Shown here: positions 23,398-31,431 of the stretch, in pieces | Layout: the number at the start of each line of letters is the position of its first letter | How positions within the stretch are numbered: the first letter of the stretch is position 1 | Virus record (IMG/VR): IMGVR_UViG_3300037357_000143 | Coordinates: 1-60,797 of that record | Strand: one strand, 5' to 3' | Length of the DNA: 60,797 nt | From: a virus | Program-made: the position numbers and the translations under genes | Notes under the pieces: model-generated | Database searches by the model: none | Told to the model about the DNA's origin: nothing | What the model saw: only the letters and a program-made list of their open reading frames with translations

Positions 23398-23688
23398 ATA
23401 TCTGGAAATCCAGTTTGCCATAAGTGTTCTAGAAAAATAGTACTAGGTTACTCTGTTAAAGATGAATTATGGGCTAAACTCCCAAAAAAATGGAATTCTG
23501 GGAGTGTCTTGTGTTTAGAATGTTTTATTGAAGAAATTGAAAAGAAGAATCCTACTCAAAAAATAACACTAAATGATTTCTATTTTTTAGCCATAATAGG
23601 AGATTATGATCACAATGATTTTGGAGGAATGATTTTAGAAAGTGATTTTAGAAAAAATAGAAGAATTGAACCGTTGGATGGTGATTAA
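23398..23688 (+). CDS. zinc-ribbon protein, 96 aa, proposed AUA start
   Basis: AGGTGAT at 23388-23394 is followed by TTAAA and ATA; GTG 23389 is in frame but overlaps the Shine-Dalgarno itself. CHKCSRKI and CLECFIEEI form a zinc ribbon. Function unknown. Confidence 0.55.
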   Translation: MSGNPVCHKCSRKIVLGYSVKDELWAKLPKKWNSGSVLCLECFIEEIEKKNPTQKITLNDFYFLAIIGDYDHNDFGGMILESDFRKNRRIEPLDGD

Positions 23689-23690
23689 AT

Positions 23691-23930
23691 ATGGATCATA
23701 ATAAATATAAAGAACATCTTATCAAATGGACTAAAGAACAACTCTTAAAATATGAAAAACGTTCAAGGTTAGGTGGTTATGATGAAGCTGGTTTTGCATA
23801 TCAAGAGGGCCATGTTCATGCTTATACTAAAATACTCAGAAAATTAGATGTAAATAATGAAGAAATAGAAAGAATTCTTGTTTTAGCTACAAGTGAGTTG
23901 ATAAAAAATGGAGATGAATGCAAAAGTTGA
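23691..23930 (+). CDS. hypothetical protein, 79 aa
   Basis: GGTGAT before the ATG. Helical, with SRLGGYDEAGFAYQEGHVHAY. Function unknown; its end overlaps the next short frame. Confidence 0.6.
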   Translation: MDHNKYKEHLIKWTKEQLLKYEKRSRLGGYDEAGFAYQEGHVHAYTKILRKLDVNNEEIERILVLATSELIKNGDECKS

Positions 23931-24027
23931 TATTGGTTGGGATGGGATAATTAATATAAAATTAAAAGGTGAAAGAGAATTAAAACAATATATCGGTCAT
24001 GTGAATTTGATATTCATGGAGCTATGA
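23908..24027 (+). CDS. small hypothetical protein, 39 aa
   Basis: Starts in the end of the preceding gene (ATG 23908, or 23914 after GGAGAT). Reads KVDIGWDGIINIKLKGE. ATGATG overlap with the next gene supports translation. Confidence 0.4.
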   Translation: MEMNAKVDIGWDGIINIKLKGERELKQYIGHVNLIFMEL

Positions 24028-24242
24028 TGGATGCAAATCTAGGGAATTATGGAGAAATTATTCTTGGTTTATTAGAAGAAGGTTACGGATTTAAATCGGA
24101 ACATTGGGATAAAGGTAAGAAATGGATTGTTAAAAAAGAAAGAAATAGTTTAAAGCCAGATGAACTTTTAATTACGTTGAATAAAGCATTGACTCTCATT
24201 TTTAAATTATTAAATGATTATAAAAATGAAATTACGAAATAA
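24024..24242 (+). CDS. small hypothetical protein, 72 aa
   Basis: Starts ATGATG over the previous stop. Helical with NYGEIILGLLEEGYGFK. Unknown function. Confidence 0.55.
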   Translation: MMDANLGNYGEIILGLLEEGYGFKSEHWDKGKKWIVKKERNSLKPDELLITLNKALTLIFKLLNDYKNEITK

Positions 24243-24301
24243 ACGTTTAGCATTTTAAGATTCGTGGGAAAAAAATTTGAAATAGTTTGTGGAGGAATTT
24301 A

Positions 24302-25099
24302 ATGGAAGCGAGGGAAAGAATAGAATTGATAAATTTTTTAAAGAATGAAGTACATAATAGAAATGGTATACTCTTAAATGTGTGTATAAGTGGAAGCCAT
24401 TTATATGGGTGGGAATCAGAAGATTCAGATGTTGATATACGTGGGACTTTCGCTTTAAACCATCGGGAATTTTTTAAACTCTGCACTAACGGCTTACCAA
24501 GATCTAAGCGGACCATGCATATTAAAAATCACCCCAATCCAGACTATGATATTGAGTTTTTTGAATTAGGGAATGCCACCGAAAAAGCTCTCAAAAGTAA
24601 CTGCACAATTCATGAGATGTTACATGCCCCGCAGATATATCAAACAAAAGAATTTATAGATTATTTGCCAACTGTTAGAAATATTTGGGGTAAAACGATT
24701 CACTATAGTTATAAAGGGATGACTATGAATAACTATGAGGATTTTATTTGTAAAGGTAGGGCTACAGCTAAAAAGTGGCTTTATGTGTTTAGGGGTATTC
24801 TCGCAGGTCTTTATGCGCTTGAACAACATGAAATTGAACCGAATATGAATATTCTGGCTAAATATTACAGAACGCCTGGAATTAAAAAAATATTAAAGAT
24901 CAAAAAAGAAGGGAAAGAAGATGAACCATTTCATGATTCAGACACAGGTGAAATTGATGCGCTTTATAATAAATTGTTAGATAAATTCGATAAAGCATAT
25001 GAAAAAAGTGATCTACCTTACGGCCCGACAAAAGAAGAGAAAAATAAAGCATGGGATATGGTGGCTACCATCAGACAGGAATTGGGGATGAATAGATAA
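24302..25099 (+). CDS. nucleotidyltransferase (RlaP-like, pol beta superfamily), 265 aa
   Basis: GTGGAGGAAT selects ATG 24302. CISGSHLYGWESEDSDVDIRG is the GS...DxD catalytic motif of pol-beta-superfamily nucleotidyltransferases of the RlaP type (PF10127), linked in other genomes to RNA or DNA end repair. Full length, with a helical C-terminal half. No RNA ligase neighbour is visible. Substrate unknown. Confidence 0.75.
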   Translation: MEARERIELINFLKNEVHNRNGILLNVCISGSHLYGWESEDSDVDIRGTFALNHREFFKLCTNGLPRSKRTMHIKNHPNPDYDIEFFELGNATEKALKSNCTIHEMLHAPQIYQTKEFIDYLPTVRNIWGKTIHYSYKGMTMNNYEDFICKGRATAKKWLYVFRGILAGLYALEQHEIEPNMNILAKYYRTPGIKKILKIKKEGKEDEPFHDSDTGEIDALYNKLLDKFDKAYEKSDLPYGPTKEEKNKAWDMVATIRQELGMNR

Positions 25100-25100
25100 C

Positions 25101-25110
25101 TATTTATATA
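25101..25110 (+). promoter_or_regulatory. archaeal TATA box
   Basis: TATTTATATA starts two bases after the upstream stop and about 29 bases before ATG 25130, ideal for archaeal transcription with a short leader. Confidence 0.6.
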
Positions 25111-25129
25111 ACAAAAAGGAAGTAATATT

Positions 25130-25288
25130 ATGAATTCGTTTGCGGAATTTGTATTTACTGTATTTACAATACTTATCATTATTGGAGTGGTTATATTTGC
25201 ACTCGCTATAATAATCGCATTTCCTTGGTTATTTATTTTAGTAGTATTATTCGCACTGGTGTATATTTTGTTAGGAGGTAAAACATGA
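25130..25288 (+). CDS. 52-aa hydrophobic membrane peptide
   Basis: Two hydrophobic segments (VFTILIIIGVVIFALAI and PWLFILVVLFALVYIL) with hardly any charge. Holin-like in size but no family recognised. ATGA overlap with the PcfJ-like gene. Confidence 0.55.
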   Translation: MNSFAEFVFTVFTILIIIGVVIFALAIIIAFPWLFILVVLFALVYILLGGKT

Positions 25289-26400
25289 TTTATGCCGATA
25301 AAATAGGAAGTGAATTGATATTCTGGAATGATGAAGGAAAAAAGTACAGTTATGATTTTAAAGATAAAAATTTTTGGTCATACAACGTGGGAAAAGTTAG
25401 GAAAAAAATAAAAAGTATAAATAGATTTTTAGTCAAAACTCCTGTATATAAAGTTAAATGGGTTAATAAGGCTTATGGAAGTTTTATTGAGTGGATTCGT
25501 CGTAATGAAGGGCGTTGCTCAAATATCGGGACGTTCATTAGTAGAATGGAATCTTATATTCATTTAGAAGCCTATTTTCTGTTGGGGTTTAAAATAAAAG
25601 ATATGATGGGAATAACAAAACCTCCGGAATTTTATAATAAAAAAGTTCTCAAAATGCTCATTAAACACCAAATACCAATCACTGCTAAATTGGAACGAGC
25701 ATTCAAAAATAATTATGATTTTTTAACAGATGTATTTTTCTGTTTAGATGCACTTTATGACGAGACTAGAGAAAGTCGGTTTTTTGATGAAGAACTATTT
25801 AATATAATATATTATGGGAGTGATTTAAAAGAATTAACTGTTGAATATAGATATGATATGAAACATTTACTCACCTATTTGTGTTATCTATCAGATTATG
25901 AAGCTATGAATCTTGGAAATGGGATAAGAAATTTACGAGATTATGCGCGTATGATGAGTACTATGCAAGACAAATACCTAAAATATCCCCGTAATTTACA
26001 CACGACACACGATATTGTTGTTAGAAATTTTAACAATGCCAAAAAAGAACATAATAATGAACTGTTTAAAAAATCAGTAGAAACACAATATAAATATGAA
26101 TGGAAATATAAAGATTATATTATATTAGTTCCTGAATCTACAGAGGATGTTCAAAGTGAAGGTTGTAATTTGCGGCACTGTGTAGGAGGATATATTGATT
26201 CTATTATTATGCAAAGAACAAAAATATTATTTTTGCGAAAAATTGATAATTGGGAGGAATCATTAGTTACGTTAGAGGTAAGAGATGAAAAATTAGTAGA
26301 AGCTAGAGGTTTTGGAAATCGATATGCAAATGCAGATGAAAAAAATATGTTAGAAAAATGGTGTAAAGTAAAAAATATAGAATATAGGACTAGGAGATGA
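25285..26400 (+). CDS. PcfJ-like protein, 371 aa
   Basis: AGGAGGT site. The C-terminal part (about 285-365) reads SEGCNLRHCVGGYIDSI, then KILFLRK, SLVTLEVRDEKLVEARGFGN and LEKWCK, the signature of the PcfJ family (PF14284) found on conjugative plasmids and phages. The family's molecular function is not established. The N-terminal 250 residues are helical and poorly conserved, as usual for the family. Confidence 0.75.
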   Translation: MIYADKIGSELIFWNDEGKKYSYDFKDKNFWSYNVGKVRKKIKSINRFLVKTPVYKVKWVNKAYGSFIEWIRRNEGRCSNIGTFISRMESYIHLEAYFLLGFKIKDMMGITKPPEFYNKKVLKMLIKHQIPITAKLERAFKNNYDFLTDVFFCLDALYDETRESRFFDEELFNIIYYGSDLKELTVEYRYDMKHLLTYLCYLSDYEAMNLGNGIRNLRDYARMMSTMQDKYLKYPRNLHTTHDIVVRNFNNAKKEHNNELFKKSVETQYKYEWKYKDYIILVPESTEDVQSEGCNLRHCVGGYIDSIIMQRTKILFLRKIDNWEESLVTLEVRDEKLVEARGFGNRYANADEKNMLEKWCKVKNIEYRTRR

Positions 26401-26404
26401 TAAA

Positions 26405-26686
26405 GTGGAAATAATTAATAAAAAGAGTGGGAAATTAGAGATAAATGAATTAAACGAAAATGAGATTAATATAACTAATATAGATGACGAAATTTTTGAT
26501 GTAACAGTTAAATTTGAGGATAAAGGAATAGAAAATAAATGTTGGGCAAGAACTTTGCATATCAATAAAAAAGAAAATTCTATAAAAATGTGGGAGATGG
26601 ATATAATTTTAGGTACGCTGGTCTCAGATTTGGATACAACAATAAATGTATATGAAGATAGAGTAGAGGTAGAAGTAACAGAATGA
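26405..26686 (+). CDS. acidic hypothetical protein, 93 aa, GTG start
   Basis: GAGATGAT precedes GTG 26405. Beta-rich and acidic (NINVYEDRVEVEV-like ending). Function unknown. Confidence 0.6.
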   Translation: MEIINKKSGKLEINELNENEINITNIDDEIFDVTVKFEDKGIENKCWARTLHINKKENSIKMWEMDIILGTLVSDLDTTINVYEDRVEVEVTE

Positions 26687-26691
26687 AAAAC

Positions 26692-26701
26692 TATTTATAT
26701 A
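26692..26701 (+). promoter_or_regulatory. archaeal TATA box
   Basis: CTATTTATATAAG region, about 35 bases before ATG 26734. Confidence 0.55.
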
Positions 26702-26733
26702 AGTTAATATAAAAATTATTTGGAGGTGAGAAT

Positions 26734-26910
26734 ATGGCAACAGCAGTATGGGTAAAATATATAACTCGTGGTGAAACTAATGATGCAGATTTGGCAGCAA
26801 TACAAGCAATATCAGATGATTATTATGAACAGGGTTATACTTTACAACAATATTCAATGGGAGTTAATTCTATACAACATATGGAGCATGTAATGTGTTT
26901 CCAAAAATAA
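26734..26910 (+). CDS. small hypothetical protein, 58 aa
   Basis: GGAGGTGAG site. MATAVWVKYITRGETNDADL then Gln- and Tyr-rich. Own promoter suggests separate control. Function unknown. Confidence 0.55.
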   Translation: MATAVWVKYITRGETNDADLAAIQAISDDYYEQGYTLQQYSMGVNSIQHMEHVMCFQK

Positions 26911-26926
26911 TATGGGGGTGGTAGAT

Positions 26927-27178
26927 ATGGTAGATATAGATTTTGTTGAAGGTAAAATGAAAAAAGTTTTAGATTCGGATTTTAAAACGCAATTAACTCC
27001 TGAAGTATATGAGCAATTTATTCAGGTTGTTAATCTTAATTCAACAGTAACAAAGCTTTGGATACATGTAATTGATAATCTCTTTTTAGAACAAGAAGAG
27101 AAAATTATTGATTTAACAAATCAAATAGAGACATTAAAAGAAGAAATAGAAGAATTGGAGCAAGAACTTGAGGAATAA
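26927..27178 (+). CDS. coiled-coil protein, 83 aa
   Basis: GGGGGTGG selects ATG 26927. The last 35 residues form a strong acidic coiled coil (IDLTNQIETLKEEIEELE). Function unknown. Confidence 0.6.
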   Translation: MVDIDFVEGKMKKVLDSDFKTQLTPEVYEQFIQVVNLNSTVTKLWIHVIDNLFLEQEEKIIDLTNQIETLKEEIEELEQELEE

Positions 27179-27183
27179 TCTCC

Positions 27184-27193
27184 TTATTTTTTT
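27184..27193 (+). terminator. T-run terminator-like
   Basis: TTATTTTTTT directly after the coiled-coil gene. Confidence 0.35.
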
Positions 27194-27231
27194 ATAGGTG
27201 ATAAAAATTAAGACAAAGGAGAATGATATTT

Positions 27232-27399
27232 ATGGAACATCCTATAGTACAAATTGAAAAAATAAATTATGAATATAGAAAACAATTTAAAAGACTTGTG
27301 TTTGCCCAATTAACTGATAGTATTTGTGTTCCTTATGGTTCTTTAGAATCTTTAGGAGTGGAAAGAATATCTTATTGTGTAGGGAAACATACGAGATAA
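27232..27399 (+). CDS. small hypothetical protein, 55 aa
   Basis: AAAGGAG before ATG 27232. Basic, two Cys. Function unknown. Confidence 0.5.
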   Translation: MEHPIVQIEKINYEYRKQFKRLVFAQLTDSICVPYGSLESLGVERISYCVGKHTR

Positions 27400-27420
27400 T
27401 AAGAATGGGGAAATGATTAA

Positions 27421-27573
27421 ATGAATATAGAGAAAATTGAAAAACAATTAGATACAATTAATACAATAGTAGATTATGCATTTGATGATTTAAATGGAAA
27501 TGCGGTTTTTGAAGAACATGCAAAAAATATAATAGATATGACTGAAGCGATAAGAGAAGAATTGAAAAAATAA
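27421..27573 (+). CDS. small helical acidic protein, 50 aa
   Basis: ATG after GGGGAAATG region. MNIEKIEKQLDTINTIVDYA: amphipathic helices. Function unknown. Confidence 0.5.
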   Translation: MNIEKIEKQLDTINTIVDYAFDDLNGNAVFEEHAKNIIDMTEAIREELKK

Positions 27574-27586
27574 AGGGGGAACAAAA

Positions 27587-27829
27587 ATAAAAATAACGTG
27601 GTCTAAAATACTCAAATATTTAAAAGAAAATAATGATGACCCAGATAAGTGGGAACCTGAAATAGATAATTGGGATGAAGTTCGGCAGCATATCCAGGAA
27701 ATGAATCGAGCAAGTTTAGAAGATGAACCAGAATTACTAAAGGAACGTGCTAAAAAAGATGCTTGGGTTTCTAAAATGCTAGGAACTCGAGAATGGATTG
27801 AAAAATCTAAAAAGCGAAGTGAAAAATAA
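27587..27829 (+). CDS. hypothetical protein, 80 aa, proposed AUA start
   Basis: AGGGGGA at 27574-27580 is followed six bases later by ATA (ATA-AAA-ATA-ACG, product MKITWSKILKYLKENNDD...). No ATG, GTG or TTG occurs in frame near the beginning, so this is one of the clearest AUA-start candidates. Acidic and Trp-rich; converges on the minus-strand gene with three bases between stops. Confidence 0.55.
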   Translation: MKITWSKILKYLKENNDDPDKWEPEIDNWDEVRQHIQEMNRASLEDEPELLKERAKKDAWVSKMLGTREWIEKSKKRSEK

Positions 27830-27832
27830 AAA

Positions 27833-28426
27833 TTATTTTTTGTTTTTGCTTTCTAAAATTAAGTCTTCAAATGAATGAGATACATTTATCTCTTGTCCAT
27901 TCTCAAGTTCATAAATTTTAACTAATGTGTCACGATACGAATCAATAGCATCGTTTTGAACACGCCACATTTCATTACGATTGTTTTCTATTTCAGCGCC
28001 ATTAATTACTCTTGCTTTTTGCATTGTGGCTAATTCTCGAAGCATATCAATAGGGTCAAATCCTTCTTCCCGCATGATAAGAATTTCTCTTCTTTCATCT
28101 TCTGTCCATTTCTTTGTAACTGTGGTAATGAGTCTGCTTGGGGTAGTCCCCATCTCATATTGACCTTCGCGTCCACTCTGTTTACTTCGGGTAAAAGCAG
28201 GGTCTTTATAGACTCTTAATTCATGAGCTAATCGTTCAACATCTTCTGTTGATATAAGAAATTGCTTAGCTAAAATATCATTCTCAGTCATCGAATAAAG
28301 TTTTTTGAATAATTGCCGTTCCTTTTCCGTTAATGTTTTCTCAGTTCTATTTCCCGAAATAGCTTCCTTTTTTATTATGTTTTGCTTAATTTGAACAGGA
28401 CTAAGATCAATTTTCTTTAGTGTCAT
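27833..28426 (-). CDS. DNA-binding-like hypothetical protein, 197 aa
   Basis: Helical, basic and acidic in alternation, with a helix-turn-helix-like NDILAKQFLISTEDVERLAHEL around residue 55 and KWTEDERREILIMREEGFDP around 110. It could be a terminase-small-subunit-like or regulatory protein, but nothing confirms this. Last gene of the minus-strand operon. Confidence 0.5.
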   Translation of the reverse strand: MTLKKIDLSPVQIKQNIIKKEAISGNRTEKTLTEKERQLFKKLYSMTENDILAKQFLISTEDVERLAHELRVYKDPAFTRSKQSGREGQYEMGTTPSRLITTVTKKWTEDERREILIMREEGFDPIDMLRELATMQKARVINGAEIENNRNEMWRVQNDAIDSYRDTLVKIYELENGQEINVSHSFEDLILESKNKK

Positions 28427-28461
28427 ATAAAGATAGAACTATTTGCACGGATTAATAAAGG

Positions 28462-29283
28462 TTATGTATTATTTCTATATCGTAAAAAATCAATAATTTC
28501 TATAAATTTGTCGTGTTTCCTTCCAAGATATAATTTATTTTCTAAAGTATAGTCATCGTAAAAGTAGTTGTATAAATCTTGCCAGAAATTGAGTTTTCTA
28601 GATTGTTTAGTGATCCCGAAACTATTCTTTTTTTGTTTATATTTTCTAATTTTATTATTAGAAATTTTTAAAACTTCATCTCTAAAATTCTTACATATTT
28701 GTTCATTACCGGTTAAATTTATGTCTGGGGTAAGATATCCCTTATTATCCCAATTTCCTATTGAACCATCTCCTTCCCAGACACCACGCCAGAAATGGGA
28801 CATTAATTCCTCTGGTAAATTTAAAGGTTTTACTATATCTGATTTTTTACCACGGGGGATACCTAAGTTCACAAGATCATTAACTAAGATTTTTCCACCA
28901 AAATTTAAATTACAAACTTCAACATCATATTTATATTTTCTAACTTTTGTCTTTTCAAATTCTTGTGAAATCCGTTTTAAAACATTAATGTCTTGAATGC
29001 CTAACTCAAACTTAATGGTATTATCTCTCTTACTTATATGCCCGTCACTTACTATCCACCCTAAGATCCAGGCCTGTTCAGGTTTGGTAATTTCTGAAAA
29101 GTAATTTTCGTAAGGCTTATCTACTTTAAATGTCCAGTGAGGTTTTCTCCCAAATTCGTTTAAACATCTTCGAATAGATTCTCTACTACAATTTAATTTT
29201 TCTCCAATTTTTTTTAAAGATAAACCTTGATTATAATAAAGATCACAAATTAAATCAATATCTAAAATTAGTTTTTTTGACAT
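28462..29283 (-). CDS. LAGLIDADG homing endonuclease, 273 aa
   Basis: An N-terminal helix-turn-helix (YNQGLSLKKIGEKLNCSRES) precedes two LAGLIDADG-like helices: AWILGWIVSDGHI and FWRGVWEGDGSIG, each with its catalytic Asp. Monomeric two-motif type. Start 29283 is preferred to 29301. It overlaps the 3' end of the upstream gene and separates two minus-strand genes, consistent with insertion. Confidence 0.85.
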   Translation of the reverse strand: MSKKLILDIDLICDLYYNQGLSLKKIGEKLNCSRESIRRCLNEFGRKPHWTFKVDKPYENYFSEITKPEQAWILGWIVSDGHISKRDNTIKFELGIQDINVLKRISQEFEKTKVRKYKYDVEVCNLNFGGKILVNDLVNLGIPRGKKSDIVKPLNLPEELMSHFWRGVWEGDGSIGNWDNKGYLTPDINLTGNEQICKNFRDEVLKISNNKIRKYKQKKNSFGITKQSRKLNFWQDLYNYFYDDYTLENKLYLGRKHDKFIEIIDFLRYRNNT

Positions 29284-29743
29284 AATCTTCCACAATATCA
29301 CAATCTCTCTCTATTTCTTCGATTCTTGTATGATTAATCATGGAACTCCTTTTTAAAAGTATTGAAACATATTTTGGTATTGTAATTCTCCTCTCAAATA
29401 GCCCATCTTGATTTTGTGGATGTTTATATATTTGATTTTTTACTTTGAAAGCAAAGGCGATACTTTCATATTTTCCTCCATATTTTGTTTCTATTAATTT
29501 TTGTAACGCCTTTCCAAATCTTTTCTTTTTTTCTTTAGGATCTACAAAAAATCTTATAGTTGCTTTTTTTTCTTCTCCGAGTTTAAATTCACAATATTCT
29601 ATAAGTTCCTTTATTAAATCTGGAGAAATTTGGTATTCCATTTCCTCACATAAAGATAAGATGTTTTCGCCACCTTCTAAAAGGTATATTTTTTGAAGAA
29701 AATCATAGTCTTCATCACTTATAATAAAATTTCCGTTTGACAT
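29255..29743 (-). CDS. hypothetical protein, 162 aa
   Basis: First gene of the minus-strand operon. Acidic N-terminal half, basic middle (DPKEKKKRFGKALQKLIETKY), C-terminal RRITIPKYVSILLKR. Its end overlaps the homing endonuclease start by 29 bases. Function unknown. Confidence 0.55.
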   Translation of the reverse strand: MSNGNFIISDEDYDFLQKIYLLEGGENILSLCEEMEYQISPDLIKELIEYCEFKLGEEKKATIRFFVDPKEKKKRFGKALQKLIETKYGGKYESIAFAFKVKNQIYKHPQNQDGLFERRITIPKYVSILLKRSSMINHTRIEEIERDCDIVEDYVKKTNFRY

Positions 29744-29759
29744 AAAAATAAATTGGTTT

Positions 29760-29772
29760 TTATAATATATAA
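29760..29772 (-). promoter_or_regulatory. TATA box for the minus-strand operon
   Basis: Minus strand reads AGTTTATATATTA, about 20-30 bases from ATG 29743, so the transcript would have a very short leader. Confidence 0.5.
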
Positions 29773-29798
29773 ACTTTGGTAAGTTAGCAACCGATTCA

Positions 29799-29807
29799 TT
29801 TATATAG
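29799..29807 (+). promoter_or_regulatory. TATA box for the replication module
   Basis: TTTATATAG about 35 bases before ATG 29839. It is the only clear promoter seen before a long run of plus-strand genes. Confidence 0.55.
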
Positions 29808-29838
29808 TAAAAAATTCTATTGTAGATAGTGACTTAAA

Positions 29839-30144
29839 ATGATTGACAAAATAAAAGATAAAATGTTCAAAAAAGAAATCAAGAAACCTATAGATGTTAC
29901 TGACGAAGAAATTAGAGAGAAAATATTTGAGCGTGCAGAACAGATAAGGGAACTCCAGGATGAAATAAACCCAGTATTAGAAGAGTATGGTGATCTCCTG
30001 CCTGGTACCATTATAGGAGCCCTAATAGGGTTAGCTTTAAGTGCAGTCGAAATAGTATATGATGAAGATGAAGAAGAAGGTAAGATGTTAAGGAGGGTAG
30101 CTATAAACGTATTTGAAATGTGGAGAGAAGAAAATGGGATTTAA
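29839..30144 (+). CDS. hypothetical protein, 101 aa
   Basis: Charged N-terminal helix (KDKMFKKEIKKPIDVTDEEI) and a small hydrophobic patch (LPGTIIGALIGLALSAVEIV). First gene of the replication module; overlaps the MCM-like gene. Possibly a helicase partner, by position only. Confidence 0.6.
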   Translation: MIDKIKDKMFKKEIKKPIDVTDEEIREKIFERAEQIRELQDEINPVLEEYGDLLPGTIIGALIGLALSAVEIVYDEDEEEGKMLRRVAINVFEMWREENGI

Positions 30145-31426
30145 ACAATTTATAGATGATTATATCAAACTCTCTGGAGAAATTTCGATTGATAATGAGA
30201 TGATGAATGGCACTCTTTTCTTTGCTGTGATGGGAGCTCTTTTAAATAGGAAGGGAATTACTATACAATATAATTTGAGTGAGTTTTCTCCATTAATTCA
30301 TGTCCTTCATATTCAAGATTCAAGAACTGGGAAAGGAATCTCTTTAAAAGTAATGAGGAATTTTGCAGGTAGTTTCACAGAGATGGATGAGGAAGGGGAG
30401 ATAGTAGAACTTCTTGAGACTAAAATTATAGGAGAAGCAACTGATGCTGGTCTGGTTGGGACAGTAGATCCAAATATACACCAAAGGAATTCAAATAAAG
30501 GTCTTCTTCCTGGGGATGAGGATTTCTTAAATCCAATTACTTATGGGGCATTAGCAACAAAAGATCTTATATGCTTCCCTGAAGCAGAAGAAATGTTTAT
30601 GACAGGCCCTCACAAAGAAGGAAGGATGAAAACCTTCCAACTCGCTATTGATGGAATAGTCAGTAAAACATTAGGTGCATCTACAATTGAATATGATTGC
30701 AATGCTACTATAATAGGGACTAGCTATTTTTTAAAAGAATTTGAAAAAATGGTATGGGAACGTGGAATTTTTCAACGGTTATATATTACCAATCTAGATT
30801 TAACTCCTGAACAAGTTTTCGAAAGGAATAGAAAACTTACTAAAGGGAGTGGGAATCCTTCTAAAAAAGAGGAAGTTAATGCAGATTTAGATAAACTTGC
30901 CAAAAAGATTCTTAAGGTAGTCAATAATTTTAATTCAAATACTATTCTTTCTTTGAGTGAAACAGGAGAAGATGCGTTGTTAAATATACTCGATGAACGG
31001 GAAAGCTATGTTTTAAGAGATTTTATAGGAAAAGAACTTAGACTTGTTTTGAGTTATATTTCTGCTATTAATGTTTTATATGTAAAAATGGGAGCGATTG
31101 CAGCGGTTTTGAATGGGAGAGATATAATAACCCATGAAGAAATCGAACAGGTTGATCCTTATGTTCGTTTGTATTGGAAAAGTGTAGTAATGGATATTTT
31201 ATCTCGGATCCAAAATAGGTCTCTTGAAGATATAAGGAAAAGTATATATACTATGTTGGGAAATAAAGAAAACAAGGAAGGATTGTCAGAAAAAGAACTT
31301 AAAAATACAGTAAAAATTAAGTTAAAATGCTCTAGTCGTTCCGTAAATAAAGTGGTTGATGATATGAAGAAAAATAAAGAACTTTTAACAAAAAAAGATT
31401 TTGTGAAATTAAATTCTAAAAGGTGA
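30134..31426 (+). CDS. MCM-like AAA+ ATPase, candidate replicative helicase, 430 aa
   Basis: GGAGAG selects ATG 30134. Residues about 50-70 hold a Walker-A-like HIQDSRTGKGISL with GKG in place of GKS/GKT. TDAGLVGT, ALATKDLICFPEAEEMF (Walker-B-like) and WERGIFQRLYI (arginine-finger region) appear in the order seen in MCM helicases. The C-terminus is winged-helix-like (LSEKELKNTVKIKLKCSSRS). Divergent, so the helicase role is inferred from these motifs and from the primase, polymerase and RecA-like neighbours. Confidence 0.5.
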   Translation: MGFKQFIDDYIKLSGEISIDNEMMNGTLFFAVMGALLNRKGITIQYNLSEFSPLIHVLHIQDSRTGKGISLKVMRNFAGSFTEMDEEGEIVELLETKIIGEATDAGLVGTVDPNIHQRNSNKGLLPGDEDFLNPITYGALATKDLICFPEAEEMFMTGPHKEGRMKTFQLAIDGIVSKTLGASTIEYDCNATIIGTSYFLKEFEKMVWERGIFQRLYITNLDLTPEQVFERNRKLTKGSGNPSKKEEVNADLDKLAKKILKVVNNFNSNTILSLSETGEDALLNILDERESYVLRDFIGKELRLVLSYISAINVLYVKMGAIAAVLNGRDIITHEEIEQVDPYVRLYWKSVVMDILSRIQNRSLEDIRKSIYTMLGNKENKEGLSEKELKNTVKIKLKCSSRSVNKVVDDMKKNKELLTKKDFVKLNSKR

Positions 31427-31431
31427 AAACT

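Noticed and set aside
27207-27257. 16-residue AUU-start frame after GGTGAT
   Set aside because: Very short and overlaps a better-supported ATG gene at 27232; not counted among the non-AUG starts.
27833-28426. Firm assignment as small terminase
   Set aside because: Only a vague helix-turn-helix pattern is visible and no large terminase gene lies nearby.
27981-29696. Plus-strand frames opposite the minus-strand genes (27981, 28568, 29445)
   Set aside because: Antisense shadows of recognised or well-supported minus-strand genes, without ribosome binding sites.
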